From Rouxiella sp. WC2420 (lineage in GTDB: Bacteria > Pseudomonadota > Gammaproteobacteria > Enterobacterales > Enterobacteriaceae), in the NCBI RefSeq assembly GCF_041200025.1, contig NZ_CP165628.1:3348001-3412000 (forward strand): 64,000 nt of DNA, in the 5' to 3' direction. Below, in pieces: positions 47,026 to 56,446 of the stretch (positions are counted from its first letter, which is position 1; each line of letters opens with the position of its first letter). The translations under genes and the position numbers were made by a program. The notes under the pieces were generated by a model, which saw only the letters and a list, made by a program, of their open reading frames with translations, did not search any database and had not been told where the DNA came from.

Positions 47026-48225
47026 ATGATTATCAAACCTAAAATTCGTGGATTTATCTGTACGACCACTCACCCAATCGGCTGCGAAGCCAACGTGCGT
47101 GAGCAAATTGCATACGTGAAAGCGCAGGGCAAACTGAAAGACGGACCAAAACGTGTCCTGGTCATTGGTGCCTCCACTGGTTATGGGCTTGCCTCAAGAA
47201 TTAATGCCGCTTTTGGTGCAGATGCTGCCACCATTGGGGTATTCTTCGAAAAACCGGGCAGCGAAAGCAAAACAGGTTCAGCCGGCTGGTACAACTCTGC
47301 CGCTTTCGATAAAGCCGCAAAAGAAGAAGGCTTGTATTCAAAAAGCATTAACGGTGATGCATTCTCCAACGAATGCCGCGATACCGTTATCAAACTTATC
47401 AAAGAAGACTTGGGTCAAATCGACCTGGTAGTTTATTCACTGGCTTCGCCGGTACGTAAAATGCCTGAATCAGGTGAGCTGGTGCGTTCAGCGCTGAAAC
47501 CTATCGGTGCCCCATACGAATCAACCGCATTGGACACCAACAAAGACAAGCTGGTAACCGCAGTTGTCGAGCCGGCCAATGAGCAAGAAATTGCCGATAC
47601 CATTCAAGTCATGGGCGGTCAGGACTGGGAACTGTGGATGAACGCCCTCGCCGACGCTGGCGTGCTGGCCGACAACGCCAAGTCTGTTGCCTACTCTTAC
47701 ATTGGTACCGAGCTGACCTGGCCAATCTACTGGCACGGCACGCTGGGCAAAGCTAAAGAAGACCTGGATCGTGCAGCTCAGGCTATCGACGCGAAACTGA
47801 AAGCCAAGGGCGGCTCTGCCAACGTTGCTGTACTGAAATCTGTGGTGACTCAGGCTTCTGCAGCTATTCCGGTAATGCCGCTGTATATCGCTATCTCTTT
47901 CAAGATCATGAAAGAGCAAGGGATTCACGAAGGCACTATCGAGCAAATCCAACGTCTGTTCGCTACCAAACTGTACAATGACTCAGTGCCAGAAACTGAC
48001 GACAAAAACCGTCTGCGCCTGGATGACTGGGAACTGCGTGACGAAGTTCAGAAAAATTGCGGCGTGATCTGGGCTCAGCTGACTGATGACAACATCTATC
48101 AGCTGACCGATTATCAGGGCTACAAAGACGAATTCCTGCGCCTGTTTGGTTTTGGTCTGAAAGGCGTTGATTACGATGCCGACGTCAGCGCCGAAGCTAA
48201 CTTTGACGTGATCGAATTAGTCTAA
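47026..48225 (+). CDS. fabV: NADH-dependent trans-2-enoyl-ACP/CoA reductase FabV
   Basis: FabV carries out the last reduction of the fatty-acid elongation cycle and is much less sensitive to triclosan than FabI. The 399 residues are typical for the family. The NADH loop is GASTGYGL at residues 48-55, and the catalytic Tyr-x8-Lys motif reads [10 protein letters not shown], diagnostic for FabV. Other family segments are [26 protein letters not shown] and [17 protein letters not shown]. It is monocistronic with a strong terminator. E. coli uses FabI, whose gene normally follows sapF; it is not seen in this window, so FabV may be the main or only enoyl reductase. Confidence 0.97.
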   Translation: MIIKPKIRGFICTTTHPIGCEANVREQIAYVKAQGKLKDGPKRVLVIGASTGYGLASRINAAFGADAATIGVFFEKPGSESKTGSAGWYNSAAFDKAAKEEGLYSKSINGDAFSNECRDTVIKLIKEDLGQIDLVVYSLASPVRKMPESGELVRSALKPIGAPYESTALDTNKDKLVTAVVEPANEQEIADTIQVMGGQDWELWMNALADAGVLADNAKSVAYSYIGTELTWPIYWHGTLGKAKEDLDRAAQAIDAKLKAKGGSANVAVLKSVVTQASAAIPVMPLYIAISFKIMKEQGIHEGTIEQIQRLFATKLYNDSVPETDDKNRLRLDDWELRDEVQKNCGVIWAQLTDDNIYQLTDYQGYKDEFLRLFGFGLKGVDYDADVSAEANFDVIELV

Positions 48226-48256
48226 TCGTTTGAATTAGCCTAAAAGTTTGATGTTT

Positions 48257-48290
48257 AAAAGGGGGAACCGCAATGTTCCTCCTTTTTATT
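48257..48290 (+). terminator. terminator of fabV
   Basis: A 12-bp stem with one G-T pair (48257-48268 with 48275-48286), six-base loop, followed by T's. Confidence 0.88.
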
Positions 48291-48556
48291 ACCTTTCATT
48301 CTTTACTGCAATTAACCCCCACCGTTTTTACCGCCTTTCTTTTGCTCACGGCTATCGGTATTTTACCCCTGTCAGCAACTGGCACAATGCAAGGCTCATC
48401 AATAACATAGCGGATTAATCGACCAGCGGAAATTGTTTGAAACTTCTCTGTAAGGGGTTTTGACAAAAAATGCGGAAGTTTTTCAATGCGGCCCGGTATT
48501 TGCTTGCCAGTTTTGTTATATTCAATTGATTACTCTCGTTCACCAGGAAGGCCAGC
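48291..48556. other. spacer before the small membrane protein gene
   Basis: About 265 bases with no gene. A TTGACA at 48460-48465 and a TATATT at 48517-48522 do not have good promoter spacing to each other. A strong AGGAAGG lies just before 48557. Confidence 0.4.
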
Positions 48557-48853
48557 ATGGAAAAACGTAAAGTCCTGGATGAAGGACGTCAGTTAAAACG
48601 CCTCAATGCGGAAACGCGCAAAATTTCACACGTGCATAAATGGTTTGCCATTGTTGCGGCGCTAGACTGTGTGCTGGTTTATTTTTATGACCGCGACATG
48701 CGCAACGTGGTTTTTTCCGGCGCCGTTTGCCTCGTTTGCACCTATTTATGGCTTGATGGCCGGAGAAAATCGCGAGGTTATCGCCGTGAATATCGCGAGA
48801 AGCACGATAAACCCTCACCGCCGCCAACACCACCTACTCCGCCTGAGTCTTAA
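48557..48853 (+). CDS. unrecognised small membrane protein with a proline-rich tail
   Basis: A 98-residue protein that I cannot name. A basic N-terminus (MEKRKVLDEGRQLKRLNAETRK) is followed by two hydrophobic stretches, about residues 29-44 (WFAIVAALDCVLVYFY) and 50-66 (NVVFSGAVCLVCTYLWL), separated by a short charged turn (DRDMR). The C-terminus is basic and then proline-rich (SPPPTPPTPPES). A strong ribosome binding site, CCAGGAAGGCC, supports translation. Both ends are probably cytoplasmic. It is a single gene between fabV and the DapA-like gene. Function unknown. Confidence 0.75.
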   Translation: MEKRKVLDEGRQLKRLNAETRKISHVHKWFAIVAALDCVLVYFYDRDMRNVVFSGAVCLVCTYLWLDGRRKSRGYRREYREKHDKPSPPPTPPTPPES

Positions 48854-49114
48854 GCCTGGCTGCGCAACACGCAATACGCGCAACATTTATCTGCACCCTA
48901 ACCGCCAACACCCAGAATAAGCCGCCAAAAACGACGTTAAAAGCATCATCATTAGCCACATCAATAATGCTCGCGGCCTTATTAAATCATTCCATTAGCC
49001 GCCGCCTGATTTTTACAGCAGACTGATTACAAGCTGAAACAACGCTAATAATGAGCAGGTTTTAACGCCTCCCTACACTTTTTTTGGATGACCACTGGGT
49101 CATGCGTGTTAATT

Positions 49115-49981
49115 ATGTCTACATTTTCTGGTATTTGGGTTCCCCTTGTCACGCCTTTCAATCAGGGCGAAATTGACTTCCCCGCCCTCTCTAAACTCTG
49201 TCATTACGTGATGAAACAGGGCGTTAGCGGCGTCGTTGTTTGCGGCACTACGGGCGAAGCACCGATGCTGAGCAAAGAAGAACAGTTGCTGGTGCTCGAT
49301 GCCGTGCTCGAAGTGGTTCCCGGCGACAAAGTGATGATGGGCCTTTCAGGTACCCATATGCCGAGCGTGCTGGCGATGCAAAATGCCATCACCAAACGGC
49401 CGATTGCCGGTATTTTACTGCCCGCACCCTACTACATTCGCCCTTCTCAGGCCGCTCTTGAAGTCTGGTTTACCGAGCTGGCTGATAATTCCAATGTCCC
49501 AATCGTGGTTTACAACGTGCCTTACCGCAGTGGAATTCATCTTGAATTGGAAACCCTGCGCCGTTTGGCCAAGCATCCGCGTATTGTCGCGGTCAAAGAC
49601 TGCGGCGGCAGCAACGACCTGACTCTGGCGCTGATTGCCGACGGAGAGCTTGACGTCATGTCTGGCGAAGACGGGCAAATTCTTACTACCCTATGTCTGG
49701 GTGGAACCGGCGCAATCACCGCCTCGGCCCATCTGTTCCCTAATCGTTTTGTTGAGCTGGTAAAACAGGTTGAAGAAGGGGATTTAGCCGCAGCGCGCAA
49801 AAATTTCTATCAGTTGATGCCACTCATTCGCCTGATGTTTGCTGCACCTAATCCGGCGGCGATTAAATATGCACTTTCACTCGATGGCATGATGAAAAAT
49901 GAAGTCCGCGCCCCCTTGCTGCCTGCACCGCTTGAAGTGGAAGAAGCTGTTAAGGATTATCTCAACACATTCAGCAGATAG
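49115..49981 (+). CDS. DapA-family lyase/aldolase (dihydrodipicolinate synthase paralogue)
   Basis: A 288-residue TIM-barrel Schiff-base enzyme. The catalytic Lys is in IVAVKDCGG, the Tyr in VVYNVPYRSG, and the Thr-Thr pair in CGTTGEAP; the Arg after NVPY corresponds to the DHDPS Arg138. These residues allow either dihydrodipicolinate synthase activity or a related pyruvate-dependent aldol reaction. The context (no lysine genes) argues for a paralogue and not the main dapA. The start at 49115 (MSTFSGIWVPLVTPF) is the family start, though it has no good Shine-Dalgarno; the upstream ATG at 49088 is possible. Reaction uncertain. Confidence 0.85.
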   Translation: MSTFSGIWVPLVTPFNQGEIDFPALSKLCHYVMKQGVSGVVVCGTTGEAPMLSKEEQLLVLDAVLEVVPGDKVMMGLSGTHMPSVLAMQNAITKRPIAGILLPAPYYIRPSQAALEVWFTELADNSNVPIVVYNVPYRSGIHLELETLRRLAKHPRIVAVKDCGGSNDLTLALIADGELDVMSGEDGQILTTLCLGGTGAITASAHLFPNRFVELVKQVEEGDLAAARKNFYQLMPLIRLMFAAPNPAAIKYALSLDGMMKNEVRAPLLPAPLEVEEAVKDYLNTFSR

Positions 49982-50077
49982 ATTATAATGTGAACAGTCG
50001 CCTTTTTTTTAACGTTAATTTCATTAAAAACCCACTGCCCATTGCCTGAAAGGGCCAACGTATTAGCTGGAGTTTGT

Positions 50078-50683
50078 ATGAAACTTTATTATAAAGCAGG
50101 AGCCTGTTCACTCTCCCCGCATATCGTTTTGCGCGAAGCGGGTCTGGATTTCACCATCTCAAAAGTCGATTTAGTGACCAAGAGAACTGAACAAGGTGAG
50201 AGTTTGTACCAGCTCAATCCCAAGGGACAGGTGCCGACACTGGTGCTTGACGATGGGACAGTGCTAACAGAAGGCCCAGTGATTGTGCAGTACATCGCTG
50301 ATCAAAAGCCTGACCGCCAGCTGCTTCCTGAACCGGGCTCGCTGGCGCGCTATGAGGCGCTGGAGTGGTTGAACTATATTGCAACCGAGATGCAACGTGG
50401 ATTGAGTCCGCTTTTCAACGCCAAAATCCCTGATGAATACAAAGCCCTGCAACGTGAAGCGATGAGCAAAAAATTCTCTTATCTGGATGATTCTCTGAAA
50501 AATAAGCAATTTTTACTCGGTCAACGATTCAGTGTCGCCGATGCTTACCTATTTACCATGTTGACCTGGGCAAAAGTGCTGAAGTTTGATTTGAGTCAGT
50601 ACAAAGAGCTAAGCGGTTACTTTGAGCGAGTTGCGGCGCGCCCGGCCGTGGATGCGGCGTTGACTGCGGAAGGTTTGAAATAG
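50078..50683 (+). CDS. gstA: glutathione S-transferase
   Basis: A beta-class glutathione transferase of 201 residues, the E. coli GstA length. The start at 50078 has TGGAGTTTGT upstream; the frame continues 12 codons upstream but without family support. The thioredoxin-like N-terminal domain begins MKLYYKAGACSLSPHI, where Cys10 and Ser11-region residues are the beta-class catalytic site, and the cis-Pro is in KGQVPTL. The C-terminal helical domain has the RFSVADAYLFTML motif. It detoxifies electrophiles in the cytosol. It converges on pdxY, the E. coli arrangement. Confidence 0.95.
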   Translation: MKLYYKAGACSLSPHIVLREAGLDFTISKVDLVTKRTEQGESLYQLNPKGQVPTLVLDDGTVLTEGPVIVQYIADQKPDRQLLPEPGSLARYEALEWLNYIATEMQRGLSPLFNAKIPDEYKALQREAMSKKFSYLDDSLKNKQFLLGQRFSVADAYLFTMLTWAKVLKFDLSQYKELSGYFERVAARPAVDAALTAEGLK

Positions 50684-50732
50684 TTTCTGGTCGCCGGGAC
50701 AAAGAACACACTGCCAAACGATGTTCTACATT

Positions 50733-50763
50733 ACTGACTCCCCCGAGCTGCGGGAGAGTCAGT
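50733..50763. terminator. hairpin between convergent gstA and pdxY
   Basis: ACTGACTC (50733-50740) pairs with GAGTCAGT (50756-50763), with three more pairs inside after one mismatch. It lies midway between the two stops and may serve both. Confidence 0.6.
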
Positions 50764-50778
50764 TAAATCAGGCCTGAT

Positions 50779-51639
50779 TTACAGCTTAACTGCCGGAAAA
50801 TGATGATTAGGCTTAACAATCTGATCCTGTGCCGCCACGACCTGCAATTCATATTCACCCATTGAATGAGTCGCCAGCATCACCTCGTAAACCGCCGCAG
50901 TAACGTGCTCCAGCGCCTTATCCAGCTGTTCGCCTTTTAACAAATCCACCAGCAGCAATCCGCTGGTCAAATCCCCGACGCCCACTGGCTGACGCACGCC
51001 AAAATCCACCAGCGGACGATGTATATGCCACGCATCCTGGGCAGTCACCAGCAGCATTTCAAAACGATCGCTTTGATAACCGGCGCGGCTCAAGTGCTTA
51101 ATCAGCACCACTTTTGGACCTTTGGCGATGAGCTCGCGCGCCGCTGCTACCGACTCTTCAACATTACTCACCGTGCGGCCTGACAGCATTTCAAGCTCCA
51201 GCAGGTTAGGGGCAATAATATCGCAGTTCACCAAAGCCTGCTTGCAGTGAAACTCCGCCACGCCCGGTGCAACGATACAGCCTTTTTCAGGGTGACCCAT
51301 TACCGGATCGCAAAAATACCAGGCATCGGGATTGGCAGCTTTCACCTGACTGACGATTTGCAGAATATGTTCGCCCTGCTCCGCCGAACCAATATAGCCG
51401 CTTAGCACCGCGTCACAATCCTTGAGGCGATCGATTTCAGCAATGCCGCGCGCAATATCAGTCAAGTGGCTGGCGGGCATTACACAGCCCGTCCAGCGCC
51501 CGTATTGCGTGTGGTTGGAAAACTGCACAGTATTCAGCGGCCAAACGTTTGCGCCCATCCGACGCATCGGAAATTCCGCCGCGCTGTTGCCTGCGTGACC
51601 AAAAACGGTGTGGGATTGAATCGAGAGAATATTTTTCAT
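50779..51639 (-). CDS. pdxY: pyridoxal kinase PdxY
   Basis: A ribokinase-superfamily enzyme that phosphorylates pyridoxal in the B6 salvage pathway. The start at 51639 ([18 protein letters not shown]) gives 286 residues (E. coli 287). Family landmarks: [46 protein letters not shown], and the catalytic Asp with its anion hole in [13 protein letters not shown]. It is downstream of tyrS on the same strand, with a perfect 13-bp hairpin in the 98-base gap. The frame upstream of 51639 overlaps the end of tyrS and is not coding. Confidence 0.96.
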   Translation of the reverse strand: MKNILSIQSHTVFGHAGNSAAEFPMRRMGANVWPLNTVQFSNHTQYGRWTGCVMPASHLTDIARGIAEIDRLKDCDAVLSGYIGSAEQGEHILQIVSQVKAANPDAWYFCDPVMGHPEKGCIVAPGVAEFHCKQALVNCDIIAPNLLELEMLSGRTVSNVEESVAAARELIAKGPKVVLIKHLSRAGYQSDRFEMLLVTAQDAWHIHRPLVDFGVRQPVGVGDLTSGLLLVDLLKGEQLDKALEHVTAAVYEVMLATHSMGEYELQVVAAQDQIVKPNHHFPAVKL

Positions 51640-51694
51640 GCGAGGTCCGATGCCGACGTCATCAACAAAATGGCGCAACGGGTAAGTTATCAAA

Positions 51695-51727
51695 CCGGCC
51701 AGCGCTGCATTAAACAGCGCTGGCCGG
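51695..51727 (-). terminator. 13-bp perfect GC-rich hairpin between tyrS and pdxY
   Basis: CCGGCCAGCGCTG (51695-51707) pairs exactly with 51715-51727 around a 7-base loop. On the minus strand it starts 11 bases after the tyrS stop and is followed by only TTTG. It may be an attenuator or a 3'-end stabiliser between tyrS and pdxY. Confidence 0.65.
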
Positions 51728-51737
51728 CAAAGGTAGA

Positions 51738-53012
51738 TTATTTCCAGACTGCCAGGCAATAGTTCTTCTTGCCACGGCGCAGCAACGTGTAGCGGCCAAA
51801 CAGGCGATCGCTATCGCTGAATTTGTATTCAGGATCGGCCTGCTTTTCACCGTTTACCACCACGGCGTTGGAAGAGATAGCCGTGCGCGCACGTCCGCGA
51901 GAAGGCTCTAACTCAGCATTGACCAGCGCCTGTTGCAGGTCAACCTCGCCTTCTAACTCGATGGTTGGCATGCCGTCTTGCGCAAGTTGAGCGAAGTCAG
52001 CTTCAGTCATGTCGCTGAGGGCGCCCGAGAACAGACTGGCGGTAATGCGACGCGCAGCAGCCAAACCTTCTTCGCCATGCACCATGCCGGTGACTTGCTC
52101 GGCCAGAACGTATTGGGCGCGCGGAGCTTTACCGCTGTTTTTATCTTCTTCTTCCAGCGCGTTGATATCTTCAAGGCTCATAAAGGTGAAGAATTTCAGG
52201 AAGCGATAAACGTCAGCATCGGCGGTGTTGATCCAGAACTGGTAAAACTTGTACGGACTGGTCTTTTTCGGATCCAGCCACACTGCGCCGCCTTCGGTTT
52301 TTCCAAACTTGGTACCGTCTGCCTTGGTGATCAGAGGCACGGTCAGACCGAACACCTGTTTCTGATGCAGACGACGGGTAAGGTCAATACCCGAGGTAAT
52401 ATTGCCCCACTGGTCAGAACCACCAATTTGCAGTTCAACCTTGTGCAAGTCGTACAGCGAAGAGAAATCGTAACCTTGCAGCAGATTATAAGAGAACTCG
52501 GTGAAAGAGATCCCGCTGTCGTCGCGATTCAGACGCTGCTTGACGGCTTCCTTGTTAATCATCTGGTTAACAGAGAAGTGTTTGCCGATATCACGCAGGA
52601 AAGTCAGCACATTCATGCCACCAAACCAGTCGTAGTTGTTGGCGGTAATCGCGCTGTTTTCGCCACAGTTGAAATCCAGGAACGGAGACACCTGAGTGCG
52701 GATTTTCTCGACCCACTCGTTTACAGTTTCGCTGGTGTTCAGCTTGCGCTCTGCGGCCTTGAAGCTAGGATCGCCGATAAGACCGGTCGCGCCGCCCACC
52801 AGTGCAACCGGCTTGTGGCCGTGCAATTGAAAGCGTTTCAGGCAAAGCAAAGGCACCAGATGGCCCAAGTGCAGGCTATCGGCGGTTGGATCGAAACCGC
52901 AATACAGTGCAATTGGCCCTTGCGCCAGTCGCTCTGCTAACGCTTTTTCGTCCGTAACCTGGGCAATTAGCCCCCGCTCCTGCAATTGTTGAATCAAGTT
53001 GCTGCTGGCCAT
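51738..53012 (-). CDS. tyrS: tyrosyl-tRNA synthetase
   Basis: Charges tRNA-Tyr with tyrosine. The start at 53012 ([14 protein letters not shown]) has GGAGTTTTTG upstream and gives 424 residues, exactly the E. coli length. The class I HIGH-type motif is HLGHL in [11 protein letters not shown], the KMSKS-type motif is KFGKTEGG, and tyrosine-binding residues lie in YDWFGG and [11 protein letters not shown]. The C-terminal S4-like domain (about 350-424) binds the tRNA variable arm. Its substrate tRNA gene is at 31996. It lies between pdxH and pdxY, as in E. coli. Confidence 0.98.
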   Translation of the reverse strand: MASSNLIQQLQERGLIAQVTDEKALAERLAQGPIALYCGFDPTADSLHLGHLVPLLCLKRFQLHGHKPVALVGGATGLIGDPSFKAAERKLNTSETVNEWVEKIRTQVSPFLDFNCGENSAITANNYDWFGGMNVLTFLRDIGKHFSVNQMINKEAVKQRLNRDDSGISFTEFSYNLLQGYDFSSLYDLHKVELQIGGSDQWGNITSGIDLTRRLHQKQVFGLTVPLITKADGTKFGKTEGGAVWLDPKKTSPYKFYQFWINTADADVYRFLKFFTFMSLEDINALEEEDKNSGKAPRAQYVLAEQVTGMVHGEEGLAAARRITASLFSGALSDMTEADFAQLAQDGMPTIELEGEVDLQQALVNAELEPSRGRARTAISSNAVVVNGEKQADPEYKFSDSDRLFGRYTLLRRGKKNYCLAVWK

Positions 53013-53115
53013 CAAAAACTCCATCAATTCTGGAAAATTGTTTATCGGGATCGTTCATGCAAAAAACGCATCGACACCCTCGTCAACGCGCTTGCGAAAT
53101 CGGTGATTGCATAGA

Positions 53116-53140
53116 ATAAAGCGCTCGCGAGGCAAGCGCT
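53116..53140 (-). terminator. weak hairpin after pdxH
   Basis: AGCGCT at 53120-53125 and 53135-53140 can pair; on the minus strand the stem ends in TTTA. It is about 25 bases after the pdxH stop. Confidence 0.4.
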
Positions 53141-53165
53141 AGGTTTTCAGACAACTTTTAGCGGC

Positions 53166-53843
53166 TTACGGCGCCAGACGGTCGATTTTCCAACCAGTTG
53201 TTGTGGAATTGTCTTCAGAAGAGGTCTCACGCTGGTAGATAAAGCGGTCGTGCAGGCGATGCTCGCCGCCCTGCCAAAATTCGACCGAATCAAATTTGAC
53301 GCGAAAACCGCCCCAGAAACTAGGTAGCGGCACTTCACCCTGGCTGAATTTTTGTTTTAGCTCGAGGAATTTGCTCTCAAGTATGCCACGCGCCGAAATA
53401 CGCGAGGATTGCTGGGAAACCCAGGCTCCAATCTGACTGTCTTTTGGGCGGCTGGTAAAGTATTTCATCACGTCCAACGTCGGCAGACGCTCGGCCTGAC
53501 CAAGGAAAATCACCTGACGATCAAGCATGTGCCAAGGGAACAACAGGCTAATACGCGGATTTACCGCCAGCTGCTGCGCTTTGCGGCTGCCAAGGTTGGT
53601 AAAGAACACCATGCCTTTATCATCAAAGTGTTTGAGCAATACAATGCGCTGGAACGGTTGACCGTTTTCATCCACTGTCGCGACACACATGGCCGTTGGG
53701 TCCGGTAATTTAGCCTCGCACGCCTGCTTGAGCCATTGCTCGAACAACGGTAGCGGCTCTGCGCTTAAATCCTTGCGACGCAGACCGCCACGAATATATT
53801 CGCGTCGCAAGTCTGCAACATCAAACTCATTATTTTCAGCCAT
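53166..53843 (-). CDS. pdxH: pyridoxine/pyridoxamine 5'-phosphate oxidase
   Basis: FMN enzyme that makes PLP from PNP or PMP, the last step of B6 biosynthesis. The 225 residues (E. coli 218) have [10 protein letters not shown] at the start, FMN-contact segments [18 protein letters not shown] and [19 protein letters not shown], and the substrate-binding RLHDRFIY near residue 200 with Arg and His. The C-terminus is IDRLAP, the invariant family ending. It is upstream of tyrS with a 153-base gap. The ribosome binding site is weak. Confidence 0.96.
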   Translation of the reverse strand: MAENNEFDVADLRREYIRGGLRRKDLSAEPLPLFEQWLKQACEAKLPDPTAMCVATVDENGQPFQRIVLLKHFDDKGMVFFTNLGSRKAQQLAVNPRISLLFPWHMLDRQVIFLGQAERLPTLDVMKYFTSRPKDSQIGAWVSQQSSRISARGILESKFLELKQKFSQGEVPLPSFWGGFRVKFDSVEFWQGGEHRLHDRFIYQRETSSEDNSTTTGWKIDRLAP

Positions 53844-53985
53844 ATAGGACCAACATAGTTTATTTGAAAGATGAAGTTATTTTGCGCCAGACTCAGTCAA
53901 TTCACAACTCCCTATCTCCAAAGTCTCTCGGGCTAAAGCAAAGTGTTTCGTGAGATAATGAGGTGAGCGAAAGAAGGCAACGCAG

Positions 53986-54315
53986 CTATTGTGTCTGGTA
54001 CGAAGGAGAAAGTTGGCAATCGTCAATGATGACATCATCGCCGCGCTGCACCAGAGCAGCATTACCCTTCGACCAGAAAGTGTAGTGACCATCGCTGTAT
54101 TTGGTGCCAGAGGCGGCTTCAACCTGCGGCAGATGCAGTTGAATACCATCGAGGATCAAATCTACCTGATGCGCCGGTTTATCGAGGGTCACTGTCAGTG
54201 GCGTCGTACCGCATTCATAGTGGAGCTGAGTATTGGCAGTTTTGGTCAATGGGGGAGTAGTCATGCTACAGCCTGACAGCGCGATGCCTGCCAGAATCAT
54301 GATCGCTTTTTTCAT
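53986..54315 (-). CDS. mliC: membrane-bound C-type lysozyme inhibitor
   Basis: An outer-membrane lipoprotein that inhibits host c-type lysozyme. The start at 54315 (MKKAIMILAGIALSGC) has GAGGATG upstream and yields a 109-residue protein with lipobox LSGC at Cys16. The MliC domain (about 40-107) has the HYECG start, the loop YTFWSKGNAALVQRG with the conserved Ser and Lys that enter the lysozyme active site, and a final DDCQL; the two Cys form the usual disulfide. It follows anmK by 39 bases and is probably cotranscribed with it. Older name ydhA. Confidence 0.94.
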   Translation of the reverse strand: MKKAIMILAGIALSGCSMTTPPLTKTANTQLHYECGTTPLTVTLDKPAHQVDLILDGIQLHLPQVEAASGTKYSDGHYTFWSKGNAALVQRGDDVIIDDCQLSPSYQTQ

Positions 54316-54354
54316 TGTTATCATCCTCATTCTTTTAATACTCAATATCTTGGC

Positions 54355-55488
54355 TTAAAGACGGTCATTGGTCGAAAAAACAGGATAAATGGCACCGAGC
54401 ACCGTTTCGCGACTGGCACCAGTGACTGAAGGTAAATTGCCGGGCTGGCCTGATAAAGTACGAAATGCCAGCCAGGCAAATGCTAGAGCCTCCATGTCGT
54501 CACCGCTAACACCAAAGGCATCAGTGGTGCTGACTTCAGTGCCGGCGAGCATGGCTGACAGACGTGCCATGACTAGCGGGTTACGCGCACCGCCGCCGCA
54601 CACCAGCAAGCGGTCACATCCGCCCGCCAACTGAACCTGATCCGCGATAGTGGTGGCCGTGAGCTCCGCCAGCGTTGCCTGCACGTCTTCGGCCAACAGC
54701 GGCTGCACGCTTGCCAACTGCTGCTCCAGCCATGCCAGATTAAAATATTCGCGCCCAGTGCTTTTTGGCGCTGGTTCGGAAAAATAAGCATCGGACAACA
54801 TGTGCTGTAATAGCGTCAGGTCTACCCGCCCCTGACTGGCAAAAGCAGCGTCTTTGTCATAGGCAAGCCCTTGATGCTGACTTATCCAGGCGTCCATCAG
54901 CATGTTACCCGGGCCAGTATCATAGCCGCGAATGGGCTGACCGGGCAGCAACAGAGAGAGGTTGGCGATGCCGCCAATATTGAGGATCATCCGCTGTTCG
55001 GTAGGATGTGCCAGCAACGCCTGGTGAAAAGCAGGAACCAGCGGTGCGCCCTGTCCTCCCCATGCCATATCACGACGGCGGAAATCGCCAATGGTCGTGA
55101 TACCGGTCATGGCAGCAATGCGATTGTTATCACCGAGCTGCATCGAAAAAGGAGTATCGCCTTTGGGTTGATGCCAAACCGTCTGGCCGTGGCAACCAAT
55201 AGCAGTGACCTCTTCAGCCTCAATACCCGCTTTCTCAAGCAGGCCGAGTACCGCCTCGGCAAAAAGATTACCCAGCTGTGCGTCCAATTCACCAACCTGC
55301 GCCAGAGTTACGGCTTGCCCCTGACACATTCCTAGTACCGCCTGCCTTATTTCCGCAGGCATAGGATGCAGATAGCTGGCCTGTTGCGCCACCATCCTGT
55401 CGTCTATGGCAGCAAGAACGACATCCACCCCATCAAGGCTAGTACCCGACATTACGCCGATATAGCGGCCTGACTTGATTGAACGCAT
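54355..55488 (-). CDS. anmK: anhydro-N-acetylmuramic acid kinase
   Basis: AnmK opens and phosphorylates 1,6-anhydro-MurNAc during peptidoglycan recycling. The start at 55488 ([20 protein letters not shown]) has GGGAGTTCAAAAG upstream and gives 377 residues (E. coli 369). Visible are the ATP-phosphate loop [10 protein letters not shown], the [11 protein letters not shown] region, catalytic Asp in [18 protein letters not shown] and [10 protein letters not shown]. It is the first gene of the anmK-mliC pair, a cell-wall theme. Divergent from slyB. Confidence 0.96.
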   Translation of the reverse strand: MRSIKSGRYIGVMSGTSLDGVDVVLAAIDDRMVAQQASYLHPMPAEIRQAVLGMCQGQAVTLAQVGELDAQLGNLFAEAVLGLLEKAGIEAEEVTAIGCHGQTVWHQPKGDTPFSMQLGDNNRIAAMTGITTIGDFRRRDMAWGGQGAPLVPAFHQALLAHPTEQRMILNIGGIANLSLLLPGQPIRGYDTGPGNMLMDAWISQHQGLAYDKDAAFASQGRVDLTLLQHMLSDAYFSEPAPKSTGREYFNLAWLEQQLASVQPLLAEDVQATLAELTATTIADQVQLAGGCDRLLVCGGGARNPLVMARLSAMLAGTEVSTTDAFGVSGDDMEALAFAWLAFRTLSGQPGNLPSVTGASRETVLGAIYPVFSTNDRL

Positions 55489-55835
55489 CTTTTGAACTCC
55501 CTCGTAAATACAAAAAGGAAAAGCTAAATAAAACAGAATTATCCAGCCAACGCTATGTTTTACATTCTCTTTTATCAGCCCAAAGGCCAAGCAACCTGTT
55601 TATAAGCCCAACTCGCAGTAAATTTGGGCTAAAGCAGTCATTCAGATTAGGATTTTTTTTGCTAATCTTTAAAAAATAAACCAACGTTTATTATTAGTTG
55701 ATGACCGTGTCTATAAGATAATCACTAGTTTGAGTTATGATAGTAGCTGACACTATCCACAATGATGTTGAACTGTGTCCCGATTTCAAGCGTCGAATCG
55801 CTTTGGCGTCGATGTGTAATTAACAGGAGCTTTTT
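55489..55835. promoter_or_regulatory. anmK-slyB divergent control region
   Basis: About 350 bases without a gene. The PhoP-type box lies at 55685-55701 and a good ribosome binding site (CAGGAG) before slyB. The left half must hold the anmK promoter on the minus strand. Confidence 0.5.
55685..55717 (+). promoter_or_regulatory. PhoP-type promoter of slyB
   Basis: CGTTTA, five bases, then AGTTGA is a direct repeat with the 11-bp period of PhoP boxes ((T/G)GTTTA-N5-(T/G)GTTTA). Ten bases further is TATAAG at 55712-55717, a -10 at the distance seen in PhoP-activated promoters. E. coli slyB is a known PhoP target. Confidence 0.6.
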
Positions 55836-56306
55836 ATGATTAAGCGTATTCTCCTCGTCGCAATGATGGGTTCTACCCTTGCAGGCTGTGTAAACGATTC
55901 ACTGTCAGGCGATGTTTACTCTTCCTCGCAGGCCAAACAGGTCCAGAATGTGACTTACGGTACTTTGGTCTCAGTCCGCCCGGTGCAAATTCAGGGTGAT
56001 GACGGTAATAACGTCATTGGCGCAATCGGTGGTGCTGTGCTGGGTGGTTTCCTGGGTAATACTATCGGTGGCGGCGCGGGTCGTAGCCTGGCAACTGCGG
56101 GTGGCGCTGTGGCGGGTGGACTTGCGGGTAATGCAGTAACCAACGGCTTGAACAAGGCGAACGGTGTCGAACTGCAAATCCGTAAAGACGATGGCAACAC
56201 GATTCAGGTAGTGCAGAAAGTTGACAGCAAAACCAGATTCTATGTGGGCCAACGCGTAAGCCTGGCGAGCAGCGGCAGCAATATCACCGTTTCTCCGGGC
56301 GTCTAA
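55836..56306 (+). CDS. slyB: outer-membrane lipoprotein SlyB
   Basis: A 156-residue glycine-zipper lipoprotein (E. coli 155) that forms protective complexes around outer-membrane proteins under LPS stress. The signal peptide MIKRILLVAMMGSTLAGC has the lipobox LAGC with Cys18. The middle holds the glycine zipper GAIGGAVLGGFLGNTIGGG and AGGAVAGGLAGNAV. The C-terminal 17-kDa surface-antigen-like part ends with VGQRVSLAS. It has a PhoP-type promoter. The next gene, slyA, is convergent. Confidence 0.96.
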   Translation: MIKRILLVAMMGSTLAGCVNDSLSGDVYSSSQAKQVQNVTYGTLVSVRPVQIQGDDGNNVIGAIGGAVLGGFLGNTIGGGAGRSLATAGGAVAGGLAGNAVTNGLNKANGVELQIRKDDGNTIQVVQKVDSKTRFYVGQRVSLASSGSNITVSPGV

Positions 56307-56446
56307 TCTCGCCCAGCCAAATTACGATTACTGCTATAAAAACTGCCGGCCCTAAACTGCTGGCATAAAAAAATCGGAATCCCTGTTAGCAGCGGTTCCG
56401 ATTTTTTTTCCTGGCAACAAAAAATAATAGGTAAAGCGCGTTGTCG

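Noticed and set aside
51978-52940. 320-codon plus-strand frame opposite tyrS
   Set aside because: It is the antisense of the complete, highly conserved tyrS and has no family sequence of its own.
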